Below, piece by piece: positions 52,430 through 63,371 of a stretch of 64,000 nt of DNA. Position 1 is the stretch's first letter. Every line of letters begins with the position of its first letter. The notes beneath the pieces are model-generated. The model did not search any database and had not been told where the DNA came from. It saw only the letters and a list, made by a program, of their open reading frames with translations. This stretch comes from Microbulbifer sp. VAAF005. Lineage in GTDB: Bacteria > Pseudomonadota > Gammaproteobacteria > Pseudomonadales > Cellvibrionaceae. Location of the stretch: assembly GCF_030012985.1 (NCBI RefSeq), contig NZ_CP120233.1:5203001-5267000 (forward strand). The letters are read 5' to 3'. The position numbers and the translations under genes were made by a program.

Positions 52430-53350
52430 TCAAAGCAAAAATGAAAGTCCATAGGCAGTTGCGGCAACTAAAGCGACTGCTAAAAGGAGGACAAGAGGGC
52501 TGTACTTTTTGTATGTCGGGTTGGTCTGGCTGGATTCATTGATTGGATAAGTGGGGGAAATAGTGGAAAAGGGCTGCGCTGTGGATGGGGCATCAATAAC
52601 CTGAACGGTGACGTTGTCCTTTCCGCCTGCATCAAGAGCTGCTGCGATCAGGAGTTCAGTAGCTCTATGGATATCACTGTTTTCTGCAAGTACTTGGGCG
52701 ATTAATTCTGCTGGTACTTCAGAACTAAGTCCGTCACTACAGATAAGTAGCCTCTGTCCCGCAGCCCACCGATAGGAAACCCTGTCAACTTCTAGCTTGG
52801 GATTGGTACTGCCGCCTATGCATCGGGTGATTACATGTCGGTTTGGATGTATAGCGGCTTCTTCAGAGTTGATGGCTCCTGAGTCCATAAGCATCTGCAC
52901 GTAGGAGTGGTCACTGGTAAGTTGGGTGAGCTTTCCGTTTGACTCCCCTGGGACCCATAAATAAGCACGGCTGTCACCTACCCAGTAAATATGGAAGTAG
53001 TCTCCTTCTTCGGCAACAACGACCGCTGTGGAACCCATATTGGCTGTGGTTTGCTCGTCGCCCAGCAAAAGAGCGTGTGCTTTTTGCAGGGCACGCTCGT
53101 AGTGCCTGTCAGTTTCGGCTGACTTTTGGATTTCCTCAACAACGGTCTTGCTGGCGAGTTCACCTGCGTGGTGACCGCCCAGGCCATCGGCTACAACCCA
53201 GATGCCTTTGTCTTCTGCGGCCCAATAGGCGTCTTCGTTCTGTTCACGCTTATAGCCGGTATGGGTGGCGCCAGCACTGCGTGTAGCATTTTTGCTATGT
53301 TGAACTGACCCGCTGTGCCGTGATACTTCGCGTACTTTGGCTTCACTCAC
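52430..53350 (-). CDS. PP2C-type Ser/Thr phosphatase with C-terminal membrane anchor
   Basis: A metal-dependent protein phosphatase, probably opposing the adjacent kinase. Motifs appear in family order: GYKREQNEDAYW, VADGLGGHHAGELAS, GSTAVV, WVGDSRAYL, LICSDGLSSEV and GKDNVTVQVI, including all the metal-binding Asp positions. After a Ser/Thr/Pro-rich linker the last ~20 residues (SPLVLLLAVALVAATAYGLSFLL) are a membrane helix, so it is tethered like the kinase. The GTG at 53350 is the only plausible start, but no clear ribosome site is seen. It is the first gene of the kinase operon and diverges from the FHA gene. Confidence 0.92.
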   Translation of the reverse strand: MSEAKVREVSRHSGSVQHSKNATRSAGATHTGYKREQNEDAYWAAEDKGIWVVADGLGGHHAGELASKTVVEEIQKSAETDRHYERALQKAHALLLGDEQTTANMGSTAVVVAEEGDYFHIYWVGDSRAYLWVPGESNGKLTQLTSDHSYVQMLMDSGAINSEEAAIHPNRHVITRCIGGSTNPKLEVDRVSYRWAAGQRLLICSDGLSSEVPAELIAQVLAENSDIHRATELLIAAALDAGGKDNVTVQVIDAPSTAQPFSTISPTYPINESSQTNPTYKKYSPLVLLLAVALVAATAYGLSFLL

Positions 53351-53671
53351 TGGCGTGCAACTACCTGTAATTTATTTTGATCTTTCTAACGGTGATAACC
53401 CTCCGGTAATCACGCGCCTCTTCCCTGTTGTGCTTTTGACATGTTCTATTTGTCAAATGCTTAATAGGTCATCGCTGAATCTGTTAAATACTAGACCTTT
53501 GGGCCATTTTAAGCTGCAAACCGAATCACACGCTAATGATATTGCCCATGATAAACTCAACTTTACCAATAAAAGTGAGTGTTTAGGCTGCTTTTTAACA
53601 TTAGTTAAGCTCACTGTCTTCAATAATCGGCCAATTTTTACGCGGCCATTGTGGCTTTAGGAGCGATTTCA
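53351..53671. promoter_or_regulatory. Divergent region between the phosphatase and FHA genes
   Basis: About 320 bases holding two promoters. AGGAG lies nine bases before the FHA start. No clear operator or promoter pair was recognised. Confidence 0.4.
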
Positions 53672-54532
53672 ATGCTCAAACTTTGCGATATCAATGATCT
53701 CAGCCAAAGTGTTTGGCTGGTATCACCGGGAGTAACTGTGGGGCGGGCACAGAGTAGTGACTTGTGTATAGCGGATGATTCAGTAGCGAAGTCGCACTTG
53801 AAAATTACAGTGGATGGGGATGTTCTGACCCTTCACAATTTATCGGGCGCTGCCCGAATACTACTTAACGGCCAGCCAACTGGTACTCCTTGTCGATTAA
53901 AAATAAATGATCAGGTCAAAGTGGGTAGCCGTTTACTTCAGGTTGTCGACCCCAAGGTGACTAAGCTTAAGTCTGATACTTCCAAGTCGGTTACGAATAA
54001 AGGTGTTGCTTGGGCGCTGCGTGCCAATCACCGGGCAATCGCGGGAAAAGTATTTCCTGTGAAGGAGAGCGCAGTAATAGGGCGCTCCGATGAGTGTGAT
54101 ATTACCTTTTCGCTTTCTCACCTTTCGCGCAGGCACGCCCGTCTCGAGGTAAGGGAGGGCTTACTGTTTGTTATTGATTTAGGTTCAGCAAATGGAACAT
54201 TTGTCAACAATAGGAAGGTGAGTGAAAGTCGAGTGCGCAGAGGAGATGAACTGAGATTCGACTCTTTGAGTTTCTCGGTGGTCGGTCCTGCTGATGACAA
54301 TAATCGTACAGCTGTGCGCCCGGCTTTGCCGGAGTTCGAATTGCCCAGCTCTTCCTCTGTCTCTGGAGACGCCGATACAATCCCCTATGCAGTGCAACCC
54401 AGTCTGCCTGAGGAGGTGCCTGGGGAAGTCGATAAGCCAAAGGCTAAAAGTAAAACGTGGCTTTTAATAGTGGGGCTTGCGTTGAGTGTTGCGGGATATT
54501 TCTGGGGCAGCAGCTTGGGGGTTTTTGGATGA
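53672..54532 (+). CDS. Double FHA-domain membrane protein
   Basis: A 286-residue protein with two FHA (phosphothreonine-binding) domains and a C-terminal membrane helix (WLLIVGLALSVAGYFWGSSL). The second FHA (about residues 110-200) has all key residues: IGRSDECDI, LSRRHARLE and LGSANGTFVN. The first (residues 1-90) is degenerate (VGRAQSSDL, then VAKSHLKI, without a clear Asn turn), so it may not bind phosphopeptides. ATG at 53672 is chosen for AGGAG upstream. It diverges from the kinase/phosphatase operon and probably reads the kinase's output at the membrane. Its stop overlaps the next start. Confidence 0.9.
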   Translation: MLKLCDINDLSQSVWLVSPGVTVGRAQSSDLCIADDSVAKSHLKITVDGDVLTLHNLSGAARILLNGQPTGTPCRLKINDQVKVGSRLLQVVDPKVTKLKSDTSKSVTNKGVAWALRANHRAIAGKVFPVKESAVIGRSDECDITFSLSHLSRRHARLEVREGLLFVIDLGSANGTFVNNRKVSESRVRRGDELRFDSLSFSVVGPADDNNRTAVRPALPEFELPSSSSVSGDADTIPYAVQPSLPEEVPGEVDKPKAKSKTWLLIVGLALSVAGYFWGSSLGVFG

Positions 54533-54783
54533 GTGATATAAAAGAGCTTTTACTCTACACCACTTTGGGTTGCGGCTTGTGCGAAAAAGCCAAAATTGAA
54601 ATTTGGCCTGCCCTGGAAAAATTCAACTTGCGTCTTCGCGAGGTGGATATCGCCGAGGATGAAGCGTTAATGGAGCGCTTTTCTATCTGCATTCCGGTGG
54701 TTGGCCTTGGAGACCCCGACGATGTTTGCGGTTGGCCGTTTGACCAGGTGCAATTGCAAGAATGGCTGAAGGAGCGGCTTTAA
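54529..54783 (+). CDS. Glutaredoxin-like protein (DUF836 family)
   Basis: A small thioredoxin-fold protein of 84 residues. LLLYTTLGCGLCEKAK near the N-terminus carries the CxxC-type redox site (CGLC), and IPVVGLGD contains the cis-Pro loop. The family is annotated as glutaredoxin-like; its substrate is unknown. The start overlaps the FHA stop by four bases (ATGA), so it is translated from the same mRNA. It converges on the slt gene, with one base between the two. Confidence 0.82.
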   Translation: MSDIKELLLYTTLGCGLCEKAKIEIWPALEKFNLRLREVDIAEDEALMERFSICIPVVGLGDPDDVCGWPFDQVQLQEWLKERL

Positions 54784-54784
54784 A

Positions 54785-56790
54785 TTACAGCCGGCTCGCA
54801 GCTTCACTCTCCCTTAATAGTTGCAGTTTGGTGCCGCTGCGGTAAGCGTAAATCACTGAATAGGCGAGCACATTTTGCACATAATTCCGTGTTTCCCTGA
54901 ATGGAATAGTTTCAATCCACACATCATAGGGCAGCTGTTTTCGGGTCTCTTTTAGCCATCCCGCTACGCGGGTTGGCCCGGCATTATAGGCGGCCGCTGC
55001 CAGAAAGCGGTTATTGTCAAAGCGGTTAAGTAAGCTACTTAAGTAAAAGCTGCCCAGTGCAATATTGGTGTTGGGGCTCAATAGGTCCCAGCTGCGTCGA
55101 TAGCGCACCCCCGCTCTGCGCGCAGTAGCTTTTGCCGTGGATGGGAGCAATTGCATAAGTCCCAGGGCCCCGGAGCTGGATTTTGCATCGTGGCTAAAGT
55201 GGCTCTCTTGTCGTGCCACAGCGTAAATCAGATATGGTTCTAGAGCCGAGCTCTGGGCACCAACCTGTTTGCTCACATCGTGAACAATATCGGAAAAGGC
55301 GAGAGGGAATCGCAGTTCCAAGTCGTCGAGGTAGTCAGCCGCAAGCACTGACTGGATTGATTTATGGTACCAACCCCAGGCGCTAGCTACTTTGCCAGCC
55401 GCAAGTAATTCCTGGTGGTCCATAGCTCTTGTGGCATAGCTCCATTCCCTTCGGGCATGGAAGAGTTCGCCTATCGCTTGTAATTCTCGGGCTCTCTGCA
55501 GTTCGGGGCGCTTTGCCATCTCCTGCACTTGAATGGGGGTGATTGGTGCAGGCCGGTGCTCAAAGCTGTACTGTTGCCCCAAGGTATCAGCGGCAAGGAA
55601 ACCGTAGTAACTGCGATTGCGGGCGGCTTTGCGGTAAAGGTGGGAGGAGGCTTCAGAGCTTCCTGTGCCATAAAGTTCTTCCAGTGAGCGGGCTTTCCAA
55701 TATATCCACCGGTCGAGTTGTTGTTTCTCCTCAGGTAGGCGGTCAATCCAGAACGCGACCTGTTGCCAATTTAATTCACGTAGGGATTGTCTGGCTAGCC
55801 ACTCGATGGTGCGGCCATCTGTCACTGTGTGATGTTCAACCAGCTGTTGCAAGCGCTGCATATTATCCTGGCGAGCAAATTGACGTGCCAAGTGCTTGAA
55901 CATGGCTTCTTGTTGGGCATCGGAAAACAAGTAGCTGGCCTGATAGCGGTGCCAGGCAGTTTCAGCTTTGATCGCGTCTTTTTTCGCCAATTGGTGCAAT
56001 CCGTGCAACACGATATCGCGATATTCCAGTGGGTTGTAGGCGAACTTGGTGTCAGTGAGAAGCATCTGTGGGTTGCGATGGACCGAGCGTAAAAGTTTGG
56101 CTTTCTCTGCTTGGGCTGGCGTCATTTTTCTGGCGATATAACGTGCCAAATCGAGATTGCCTTCTTCGACTGCCAGCAGGTGCCGCTTCCAAGCGAGTTC
56201 CTGCGTCAAGCCGCCGTTTTTCATCCAGCGGGCAAAAACGGGGTCGCACTCCTCGACTTGGGACCGCCCAACAAGCCAGAGTTCTGATATCAACTGCTGT
56301 GTTTCTGCCTGATAGCCGTCTCGGCGCGATAGGGCATCGGCGTAATAGCAGCGGAGGGAGGTGCGACTGTGTTGCGAAGGTTGGTAATAGCGCAGGTAAG
56401 TCGAGAACTTTTTTGACTACCGAGTTGGCGCAACAACCTGACCATCATCCAGTCGCCAATAGCCGTGCCTCTGTTGCTCTCCAGGAATTGATCAACTTCT
56501 TTTAAGGGCAGCTGGTGCAGTTTTTCACTGAGCGCCCAATAGTCAATATAAGCAGCGAGGGGATAATCTTTGAGCTCAGCTTTAAGTGCTCGAAGTTGCC
56601 GTCGATCCCTGTATTTTATCGCCTGCCGGGCCTGGCGCAGCTTTTCTCTCTGCGCCGCACGATTATCTTCGGATACTTCCGGTGCGATAGCGGTTGCCTG
56701 AACAGATTGTGCATTAGTGGGCACGGCTGTGCAGAGACAGGTGATGATTAGGGCAGAAAGAAGCGCGATTCCTTTTGCGTCAGCTGACAT
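54785..56790 (-). CDS. slt: Soluble lytic murein transglycosylase Slt, frameshifted as assembled
   Basis: A periplasmic enzyme that cleaves peptidoglycan glycan strands to form 1,6-anhydromuramic ends. A signal peptide (GIALLSALIITCLCTAVPTNAQS) is followed by the helical superhelix (U and L domains) and the C-terminal catalytic domain. That domain has AVARQESHFSHDAKSSSGA with the catalytic Glu, then LGLMQLLPSTA and NIALGSFYLSSLL. The frame is broken in the T6 run at 56409-56414 (plus strand); one more base restores QKKFSTYLRYYQPSQ. The total of about 668 residues matches Slt70-type proteins. A break in such a conserved gene is more likely a sequencing error than inactivation. Confidence 0.88.
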
Positions 56791-56946
56791 CTCAATTACC
56801 TCAGTTGGACGTGTGTTTCCAGCTATGACTGACTATACGGTAAAAACGCGTAAAATAGCTGATTTTTCACAGAACCCGAAAGAGCCGACTTCGCTTCTTT
56901 CATCAGCGGGATTGAGGTTCGGGTTTGATAATTGTAGTGCCTATTT

Positions 56947-58809
56947 ATGTTGCTTCTATTGGATGGGGTCAGTCTTCGTTACGGGACCCAGGTACTGGCA
57001 GACAATGTCAGCGCAAAAGTTGAGCGTGGAGATCGTATATGCCTTGTGGGGCGTAATGGGGAGGGGAAATCCAGCCTGTTGCGCTTGATCGCGGGGCAAG
57101 TTGACGCGGATAGCGGCGAGATTGTTCGTGCCAGCGGTATGGTTCAAGCGGTGTTGGAGCAGGAGTTGCCTGCCGATTGCCCCGATTCTGTCTACGGGTA
57201 CGTGGCTATGGGATTGGGCGAAATAGGCGCTGTTTTGTCGGCGTACAGGGACTCCCCCACAGCAGAGCTACAAGCCAAAATCGAAGCGGCTCACGGTTGG
57301 GAGCTGCTGCCGAAAGTGGACAGTGTATTAGATCGTTTGGGGCTCGATGCAGACGAAAAGGTTGCCGACCTTTCCGGTGGCTGGCAGCGCCGTGCTGCTC
57401 TGGCTCGCGCTTTGGTGGTGGAGCCTGATCTGCTGATACTGGATGAGCCAACCAACCACCTGGATATTGCTGCAGTCGAATGGCTTGAGAATTTCCTTGC
57501 CAGCTATCGTGGCGCTCTTTTGTTTGTGAGCCATGATCGTGCATTGGCACAACGTTTGGCCACCAGCGTATGGGATTTGGATCGTGGACACTTGCGGACT
57601 TTTCGCTGCAAGTTTGATCGTTACCAGGAAGAAAAAGAGAAGCTTCTCGAAGAGGAGGCAAAAAACGAGGCCTTGTTTGACAAAAAATTGGCGCAGGAAG
57701 AAACCTGGATTCGGCAGGGAATTAAAGCGCGCCGAACCCGTAATGAGGGGCGGGTAAGAGCGCTTCAAGCACTGCGTCGCCAAAGGGAAGCGCGCCGGTC
57801 CCTGCAGGGTATAGCCAAGATGGCCCTGGATAGCGGTGAGATGTCCGGCAAATTGGTCGCTGAGTTGAAGTGCGTCACTTTTGCTTACCCCGATGAGCAA
57901 CCGTTGATTAGGGATTTATCATTCACGCTGATGCGTGGAGACCGCGTTGGCCTAATAGGCCCCAATGGTGTCGGCAAAAGTACCCTGATCAAATTGCTGC
58001 TGGGAGAGCTAAAGTCCCAGGGGGAGTGTGCGCCTGGGTACCAAGCAGCAAGTGGCCTATTTCGATCAGCGCCGGGATCAGCTGAATCCCGATTTGACTG
58101 TGCTCGATAATGTCGCAGAAGGGCGCGACTCAGTGACTATTGGTGGTAAAAGCCGCCACGTAATGTCTTATTTGGCCGATTTTCTTTTTAGTGGTGTTAA
58201 AGCCCGTACTAAAGTCAGCGCTTTGAGTGGTGGAGAGCGAAATCGCGCTTTGCTGGCAAAATTGTTTAGCCAGCCCGCCAATATTTTGGTGCTCGACGAG
58301 CCCACCAATGACCTGGATGTAGAAACCCTGGAGCTGCTTGAACAGTTACTCCTGGACTTTGGCGGAACGGTTCTACTCGTGAGCCATGACCGTGCTTTCC
58401 TGGATAATGTGGTGGGCTCATGCCTCGCATTTGAGGGGGATGGCCGCATCCGTGAATACGTGGGTGGTTATGGGGATTTTGTGCGCCAAGGTGGCAGCTT
58501 TGTCGCCGAGCTGAAAGAAGTTAAGCCAGCTGCTAGCAAACCAAAGGAAAAGCCCCAGTCCCAGGAGGCGGCTCCAGCGAAGAAAAAGAAACTGAGCTAT
58601 AAGCTTCAAAGGGAGCTGGATAGCCTGCCCGCCTTGATTGAGTCTTTGGAAGAAGAGATAGGGGCTATTGAGCAAGAGGTTGCCGACCCCAGTTTTTATC
58701 AGCAGGAGCAGGCGTTGGTGCAGGCTAAGCTGAACACCCTGACGGAAAGGCAGGCCCAGCTCGAAGAGGCATTTGAACGCTGGTCAGAGCTGGAGGGGGA
58801 GACGACTAA
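56947..58809 (+). CDS. uup: ABC-F family ATPase Uup, frameshifted as assembled
   Basis: A soluble ABC-F protein with two nucleotide-binding domains, ribosome-associated in E. coli. Domain 1 has GRNGEGKSSLLR, DLSGGWQRRAALARAL and LLILDEPTNHLD; domain 2 has GPNGVGKSTLIK, SALSGGERNRALLAKL and LVLDEPTNDLD. The C-terminal coiled coil after KKKLSYKLQRELDSLP points to Uup rather than YheS or EttA. The break lies in the G5 run at 58020-58024: one G fewer restores QGSVRLGTKQQ. The next frame would run past the terminator into the stress-protein gene. One more G at 58795-58799 gives a stop at 58807-58809, just before the hairpin, which I take as the true end. Length is about 620 residues. Confidence 0.88.
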
Positions 58810-58815
58810 GTTGAA

Positions 58816-58844
58816 GGGGAAGCTGCAATTCTTGCTGCTTCCCC
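58816..58844. terminator. Convergent terminator between uup and a stress-protein gene
   Basis: GGGGAAGCTGCAA (58816-58828) and TTGCTGCTTCCCC (58832-58844) form a 13-base stem with a single T-T mismatch and a three-base loop. Its place between convergent genes fits a bidirectional terminator. Confidence 0.8.
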
Positions 58845-58861
58845 TCCCCAATTTTGAAGGA

Positions 58862-59305
58862 TTATTCGTCTTCCATATGTACCCGAATCGCCAGAACGTC
58901 GCATTTGGCGCCATGGAGAACTCCGTTAGCGGTGGAGCCGAGTAATAGCGCTAAGCCGTGACGACCGTGGCTGCCAATAATGATTAAGTCGGCTTCGATA
59001 TCTTTGGCTAAGCGATGAATCTCAGTAGATGGCTGGCCGAGTATTACGTGCTGGCGATCTGCGGGGATATCCAGCCGATCGGCGGCTTTTTGCAATTGCT
59101 CCTTGGCCTGGGACTGTAGTTGGTCCTGTACCTCGGAGAGGTCCATTGGGATGTCGCCGCCATAGGCAAAAGTTAAGGGCTCAATGGCGTGTAATAGGCT
59201 TAATTCGGCACCAAATGCCTCAGCCATATCAGCGGCCCTATCAAGCACCTGGGAAGACTCTTTTGACAGGTCCAAGCCCACGAGGATGTGTCGGTATTTC
59301 GCCAT
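58862..59305 (-). CDS. Universal stress protein, UspA family
   Basis: A single-domain universal stress protein of 147 residues. It begins YRHILVGLDLSKESSQVLDR and carries the ATP-binding signature IIGSHGRHGLALLLGSTANG near the end, fitting the ATP-binding subgroup. AGGAGCAGGT precedes the ATG. It is a different lineage from the copy at 6.8 kb: the central region (HAIEPLTFAYGGDIPMDL) is more like the UspA proper of E. coli and pseudomonads. It converges with uup. Confidence 0.92.
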   Translation of the reverse strand: MAKYRHILVGLDLSKESSQVLDRAADMAEAFGAELSLLHAIEPLTFAYGGDIPMDLSEVQDQLQSQAKEQLQKAADRLDIPADRQHVILGQPSTEIHRLAKDIEADLIIIGSHGRHGLALLLGSTANGVLHGAKCDVLAIRVHMEDE

Positions 59306-59450
59306 AATTTACCTGCTCCTATCCCTTTTATTGACTGTGAAAAACACCCTTGTGACACCTATTTTGAGTCTACCGCAAAAAAAACCGATTGACATAGATC
59401 ACGCGGAACACCGCACAATAGTCACTTTTTTCCACTGATGAGGAGTGGTT

Positions 59451-59981
59451 ATGTCTGATTGGTTGCCGGTGATTATCGTCGGATTTGCCATCGCTTTGGT
59501 GCTGGGGCCGGTGATGTGGCTCAAGCCCAATGCCCGTGACAGCCGTCTTGCAGATTTGCGTAGCCGGGCGGCCCAGGCTGGCATTACCGTACAAATCCAA
59601 GCGTTGCCTGCGGCTTTGGGTGATGGGACTGCGGCTGTCTATTATCACCGCTGGCAGAACCGCAAAGGCCTGAGTGTGGGGTGGGTTTTGGATAAGCAAC
59701 GGATTGAGCACGAACTGAATTTTTCCGGTGTTTGGGATTGGGCTGATGGCCAGCCAGCTCCGCAAGGGGCATGGAAATATTTGCGCGAGCTACTGGAAAA
59801 AATCCCTCGGGACGCCTGTGCGATTACTGCAACACCAGTGGGTCTCGGTATTCAGTGGCCGGAGTCAGGAGGCAATCAAGCCTTCCAGAAACTGATGGCG
59901 TCGCTCGATGAGTACACCCCCTTAATAGAAGAAGCTATTCGAAAAGTGAGTTCACGCGCGGCGACTGAGGGGCTGTCTTGA
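59451..59981 (+). CDS. Conserved membrane-anchored protein upstream of topA, unknown function
   Basis: A 176-residue protein with one N-terminal membrane helix (WLPVIIVGFAIALVLGPVMWL) followed by a basic cytoplasmic stretch (KPNARDSRLADLRSRAAQAG) and a small soluble domain rich in Trp. The layout resembles a protein found near topA in pseudomonads and sometimes labelled YajC-like, but it is not a convincing YajC. ATG at 59451 has GAGGAG eight bases upstream. It lies 207 bases before topA. No function can be given from sequence alone. Confidence 0.7.
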   Translation: MSDWLPVIIVGFAIALVLGPVMWLKPNARDSRLADLRSRAAQAGITVQIQALPAALGDGTAAVYYHRWQNRKGLSVGWVLDKQRIEHELNFSGVWDWADGQPAPQGAWKYLRELLEKIPRDACAITATPVGLGIQWPESGGNQAFQKLMASLDEYTPLIEEAIRKVSSRAATEGLS

Positions 59982-60188
59982 TTGCCGTATTAGCGGTGTA
60001 AAAGAGCGTCTACTGAGTCGCATTTAGGCGGACTGCCCAGTGCCAAATTTGGTGACTGTGAGTGGAAAATTGTCAGCTTTGCTTGACCGCGCTTGAAGTG
60101 AGGCTTATATATTCGCGCAGCACAAGCCCAATAGGAGGGCTTGTAAGACTTGCAATAGCAGTAAATTTTCATTTGAAATCAAAGGCTT

Positions 60189-62876
60189 ATGGGTAAATCA
60201 CTGGTCATCGTCGAATCACCGGCCAAAGCGAAAACCATCAATAAATATCTCGGCAAGGACTTTGTTGTGAAGTCCAGTGTCGGCCATATTCGCGATTTGC
60301 CCACAGGTGGGGGCAATAAACAGCCGGTTGACGCAAAGGAGCGCGCCCGTCGTGCAGCGGAAACACGCAAGCTTTCCCCCGAGGCGAAAGAGGCTTACAA
60401 GCGGAAGAAAAACCGCGATCAGCTGATTAAGCGTATGGGGATCGACCCGGATCACGAGTGGCAAGCCCACTACGAGATATTGCCGGGTAAAGAGAAAGTG
60501 GTGAGTGAGTTACAAAAACTCGCCGAAGGCGCCGATCATATCTACCTCGCAACGGACTTGGATCGCGAGGGAGAGGCAATTGCCTGGCATTTGCGTGAAG
60601 CAATTGGTGGCGATAACGATCGCTACCGCCGGGTAGTGTTTAATGAAATTACCAAGTCTGCGATTCAGGAGGCCTTTAAAGATCCCGGCCGCCTGAATAT
60701 TAATCGGGTAAACGCCCAGCAAGCGCGCCGTTTCCTCGATCGAATCGTTGGCTATATGGTATCCCCTCTACTGTGGGAAAAAGTGGCCAGGGGCTTGTCT
60801 GCGGGACGTGTGCAATCTGTTGCGGTCCGCCTCGTAGTTGAGCGGGAGCGGGAGATTCGCGCGTTTATCCCGGAAGAGTACTGGACCCTGTTTGCCGATA
60901 CGGCGACGGCAAAGGCTTCCAAGCTGCGCCTCGAGGTGAAAAAGCAGGCTGGTGAGGCTTTCCGTCCTACCAACGAAGAGCTGGCAATGAGTGCTGCCAA
61001 GCAGCTTCAGTCCAGTGAGTTTGTTGTTTCCGCCCGTGACGATAAGCCAACCAGCTCCAAGCCCAGTGCACCATTTATTACTTCTACCTTGCAGCAGGCG
61101 GCCAGTAACCGCCTCGGCTTCAGTGTGAAGAAGACCATGACCCTGGCCCAGCGCTTGTATGAAGCCGGTCATATCACCTATATGCGTACAGATTCCACCA
61201 ACCTCAGTAAAGAGGCTGTGGAATCTGCACGGGATTATATTGCCGAGAATTACGGCGATAAGTATCTTCCAGAAAGCCCCAATAGCTACAGCAGTAAAGA
61301 GGGCGCTCAAGAGGCGCACGAAGCGATTCGCCCGTCCGATGTTCGTATCGCCCCAAATATGTTGTCCGGTGTTGAGCGGGATGCGGAGAGGTTATACAAC
61401 CTGATTTGGCAGCAGTTCGTGGCCTGCCAGATGACGCCTGCCCAATTTACCTCCTCTTCAATCGTGGTCAGCGCAGGTGACTTTGAGTTGCGTGCGCGGG
61501 GTCGAGTAATTCGTTTCGATGGTTTCCTGAAAGTTGCGCCACCGAGCGGCAAAAAAGATGAAGATCTGGTGCTTCCAGATGTGAAGGTAGGCGAAAAGCT
61601 ATCCCTGCAACAGCTGGATCCCAAGCAGCACTTTACCAAGCCGCCTGCGCGGTTTAGTGAAGCGGCCCTGGTTAAGGAGCTGGAGAAGCGCGGTATCGGC
61701 CGTCCCTCCACCTATGCTTCCATTATTTCCACGATCCAGGATCGCGGTTATGTCCGCCTGGAAAACCGTCGTTTTTACGCTGAGAAAATGGGGGATATTG
61801 TTACCGACCGTCTCAGCGAAAGTTTCAAGAACCTGATGGACTACGGATTTACCGCAAACCTGGAGGAATCCCTGGATGCGGTTGCCGACGGCGATAAGGG
61901 TTGGAAGCAACTGCTCGATGAGTTTTATCAGGACTTTTCCGGGCGCCTGGAAAAAGCCCAGTCTGCCGATGCAGGTATGCGTCGCAATACGCCGACAGAT
62001 ACTGATATCGAGTGCACCAAATGTGGCCGTCATATGCAGATCCGCACTGGCTCCACCGGTGTATTCCTGGGGTGCTCTGGATACGCACTGCCGCCAAAAG
62101 AGCGTTGTACCAATACCATGAACCTGGTTTCTGGTGATGAGGCGGTCGATGCGGATAAGGACGAGGAAGCTGAATCCAGGTTGCTGCGGGAGAAGCGCCG
62201 CTGCGGCAAGTGCGGCACGGCTATGGATAGCTACCTGCTAGATGAGCAGCGTAAATTGCATATCTGTGGCAATAACCCGGATTGCAATGGCTACGAGATT
62301 GAGCAGGGCACTTTTAAAATTAAAGGCTATGACGGCCCCATTATTGAGTGCGATAAGTGTGGCAGTGATATGCAGTTGAAGTCTGGTCGCTTTGGCAAGT
62401 ACTTCGGCTGTACCAATGAAGACTGTAAAAACACCCGCAAGCTGCTGAAAAATGGGCAGCCGGCGCCACCGAAAATGGATCCGGTTCCCATGCCGGAATT
62501 GGCCTGTATCAAAGTTGAGGATCACTATATCCTGCGCGATGGTGCCTCGGGTCTATTCTTGGCTGCCAGCCAGTTCCCGAAAAACCGTGAGACCCGTGCG
62601 CCCCTGGTTAAAGAGCTGCTGCCTCACCAGAGTGAGATCGATCCAAAATACAGCTTCCTATTCTCTGCACCGACTCAAGATGACAGTGGGCGGGATACCG
62701 TAGTTCGATTTAGCCGCAAAACCCAGGAGCAATATGTTCAATCTGAGGAAGAGGGCAAGGCGACCGGTTGGCGTGCTTTTTATCGCGATGGTGGTTGGAA
62801 AGTAGAGGCCTCCACCAAGAGCACTGCTGCCAAGCGCAAGAAACCCGCAGCTAAAAAGACAGCGGCAAAGAAGTAG
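60189..62876 (+). CDS. topA: DNA topoisomerase I
   Basis: Type IA topoisomerase that relaxes negative supercoils. The TOPRIM domain begins [19 protein letters not shown] and contains [15 protein letters not shown], the metal site. The active-site Tyr is in [11 protein letters not shown] at about residue 331. Three C-terminal zinc-ribbon modules start at about residues 610, 670 and 720 ([16 protein letters not shown] and CDKCGSDM), followed by further ribbon-like domains. The tail is a Lys/Ala-rich segment ([12 protein letters not shown]) expected to bind DNA or RNA polymerase. At 895 residues it is of normal length. AAGG precedes the ATG. Confidence 0.97.
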   Translation: MGKSLVIVESPAKAKTINKYLGKDFVVKSSVGHIRDLPTGGGNKQPVDAKERARRAAETRKLSPEAKEAYKRKKNRDQLIKRMGIDPDHEWQAHYEILPGKEKVVSELQKLAEGADHIYLATDLDREGEAIAWHLREAIGGDNDRYRRVVFNEITKSAIQEAFKDPGRLNINRVNAQQARRFLDRIVGYMVSPLLWEKVARGLSAGRVQSVAVRLVVEREREIRAFIPEEYWTLFADTATAKASKLRLEVKKQAGEAFRPTNEELAMSAAKQLQSSEFVVSARDDKPTSSKPSAPFITSTLQQAASNRLGFSVKKTMTLAQRLYEAGHITYMRTDSTNLSKEAVESARDYIAENYGDKYLPESPNSYSSKEGAQEAHEAIRPSDVRIAPNMLSGVERDAERLYNLIWQQFVACQMTPAQFTSSSIVVSAGDFELRARGRVIRFDGFLKVAPPSGKKDEDLVLPDVKVGEKLSLQQLDPKQHFTKPPARFSEAALVKELEKRGIGRPSTYASIISTIQDRGYVRLENRRFYAEKMGDIVTDRLSESFKNLMDYGFTANLEESLDAVADGDKGWKQLLDEFYQDFSGRLEKAQSADAGMRRNTPTDTDIECTKCGRHMQIRTGSTGVFLGCSGYALPPKERCTNTMNLVSGDEAVDADKDEEAESRLLREKRRCGKCGTAMDSYLLDEQRKLHICGNNPDCNGYEIEQGTFKIKGYDGPIIECDKCGSDMQLKSGRFGKYFGCTNEDCKNTRKLLKNGQPAPPKMDPVPMPELACIKVEDHYILRDGASGLFLAASQFPKNRETRAPLVKELLPHQSEIDPKYSFLFSAPTQDDSGRDTVVRFSRKTQEQYVQSEEEGKATGWRAFYRDGGWKVEASTKSTAAKRKKPAAKKTAAKK

Positions 62877-62879
62877 GTA

Positions 62880-63371
62880 ATGAGTAACTCTTACACGATT
62901 CATGTCACTTCGGCTCTACGCAAGAGCCAGCTGTTGCTGCAACAGCCGTGGGACTTGCCTCTCCAGCGCGATGCGCTGGAAGAGGCAGCGTTGATGCAGT
63001 TGTGCAAGGCCTATCGGGCTTTTCTTGCAGAGCAGGCAGCCCAGCTTCAGCTGGGGTTTGAACCGGAGTCTCCGCAGTTGATCATTGATGCGCTGGGCGT
63101 TCAGGGTAGGGCTAGTGCAGAGGCCAATGAGCTGTCCGGCCTGGTCGGCGACCCGCAGAGTTGGTTATCCCATATGCTTTACGCCTGGGAAGAGCAGCAG
63201 AAAATATCTGTGGGTGCTGATGAAAAACAGCAACAGGTTAATTTAATCCCGCTACACAACGAAGTTGCCAAGCCTGAGTTTGCACCTTTGTCCAAAGAGT
63301 TGTTGCTTCAGTGGCATCGCTCGCTGAATGAATTGGTGGTAAGGCAGCGCGCTCACTTGGATGAGTGTTAA
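62880..63371 (+). CDS. Conserved small protein downstream of topA (DUF6586-like)
   Basis: A 163-residue soluble, mostly helical protein with no signal or membrane segment. It starts three bases after the topA stop, so it is co-transcribed with topA. The position and the opening TALRKSQLLLQQ-like stretch match a family that follows topA in Pseudomonas (DUF6586); this match is from memory and not confirmed. No catalytic motif is visible. Function unknown. Confidence 0.7.
   Translation: MSNSYTIHVTSALRKSQLLLQQPWDLPLQRDALEEAALMQLCKAYRAFLAEQAAQLQLGFEPESPQLIIDALGVQGRASAEANELSGLVGDPQSWLSHMLYAWEEQQKISVGADEKQQQVNLIPLHNEVAKPEFAPLSKELLLQWHRSLNELVVRQRAHLDEC

Noticed and set aside
58810..58945. C-terminal extension of Uup to 58945
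   Set aside because: It would run through a strong convergent terminator and 84 bases into the opposing stress-protein gene. One extra G at 58795-58799 gives a stop at the natural place.
59451..59981. YajC preprotein translocase subunit
   Set aside because: It has the single N-terminal helix but not the conserved YajC core following it, and it is not beside secD/secF or tgt.
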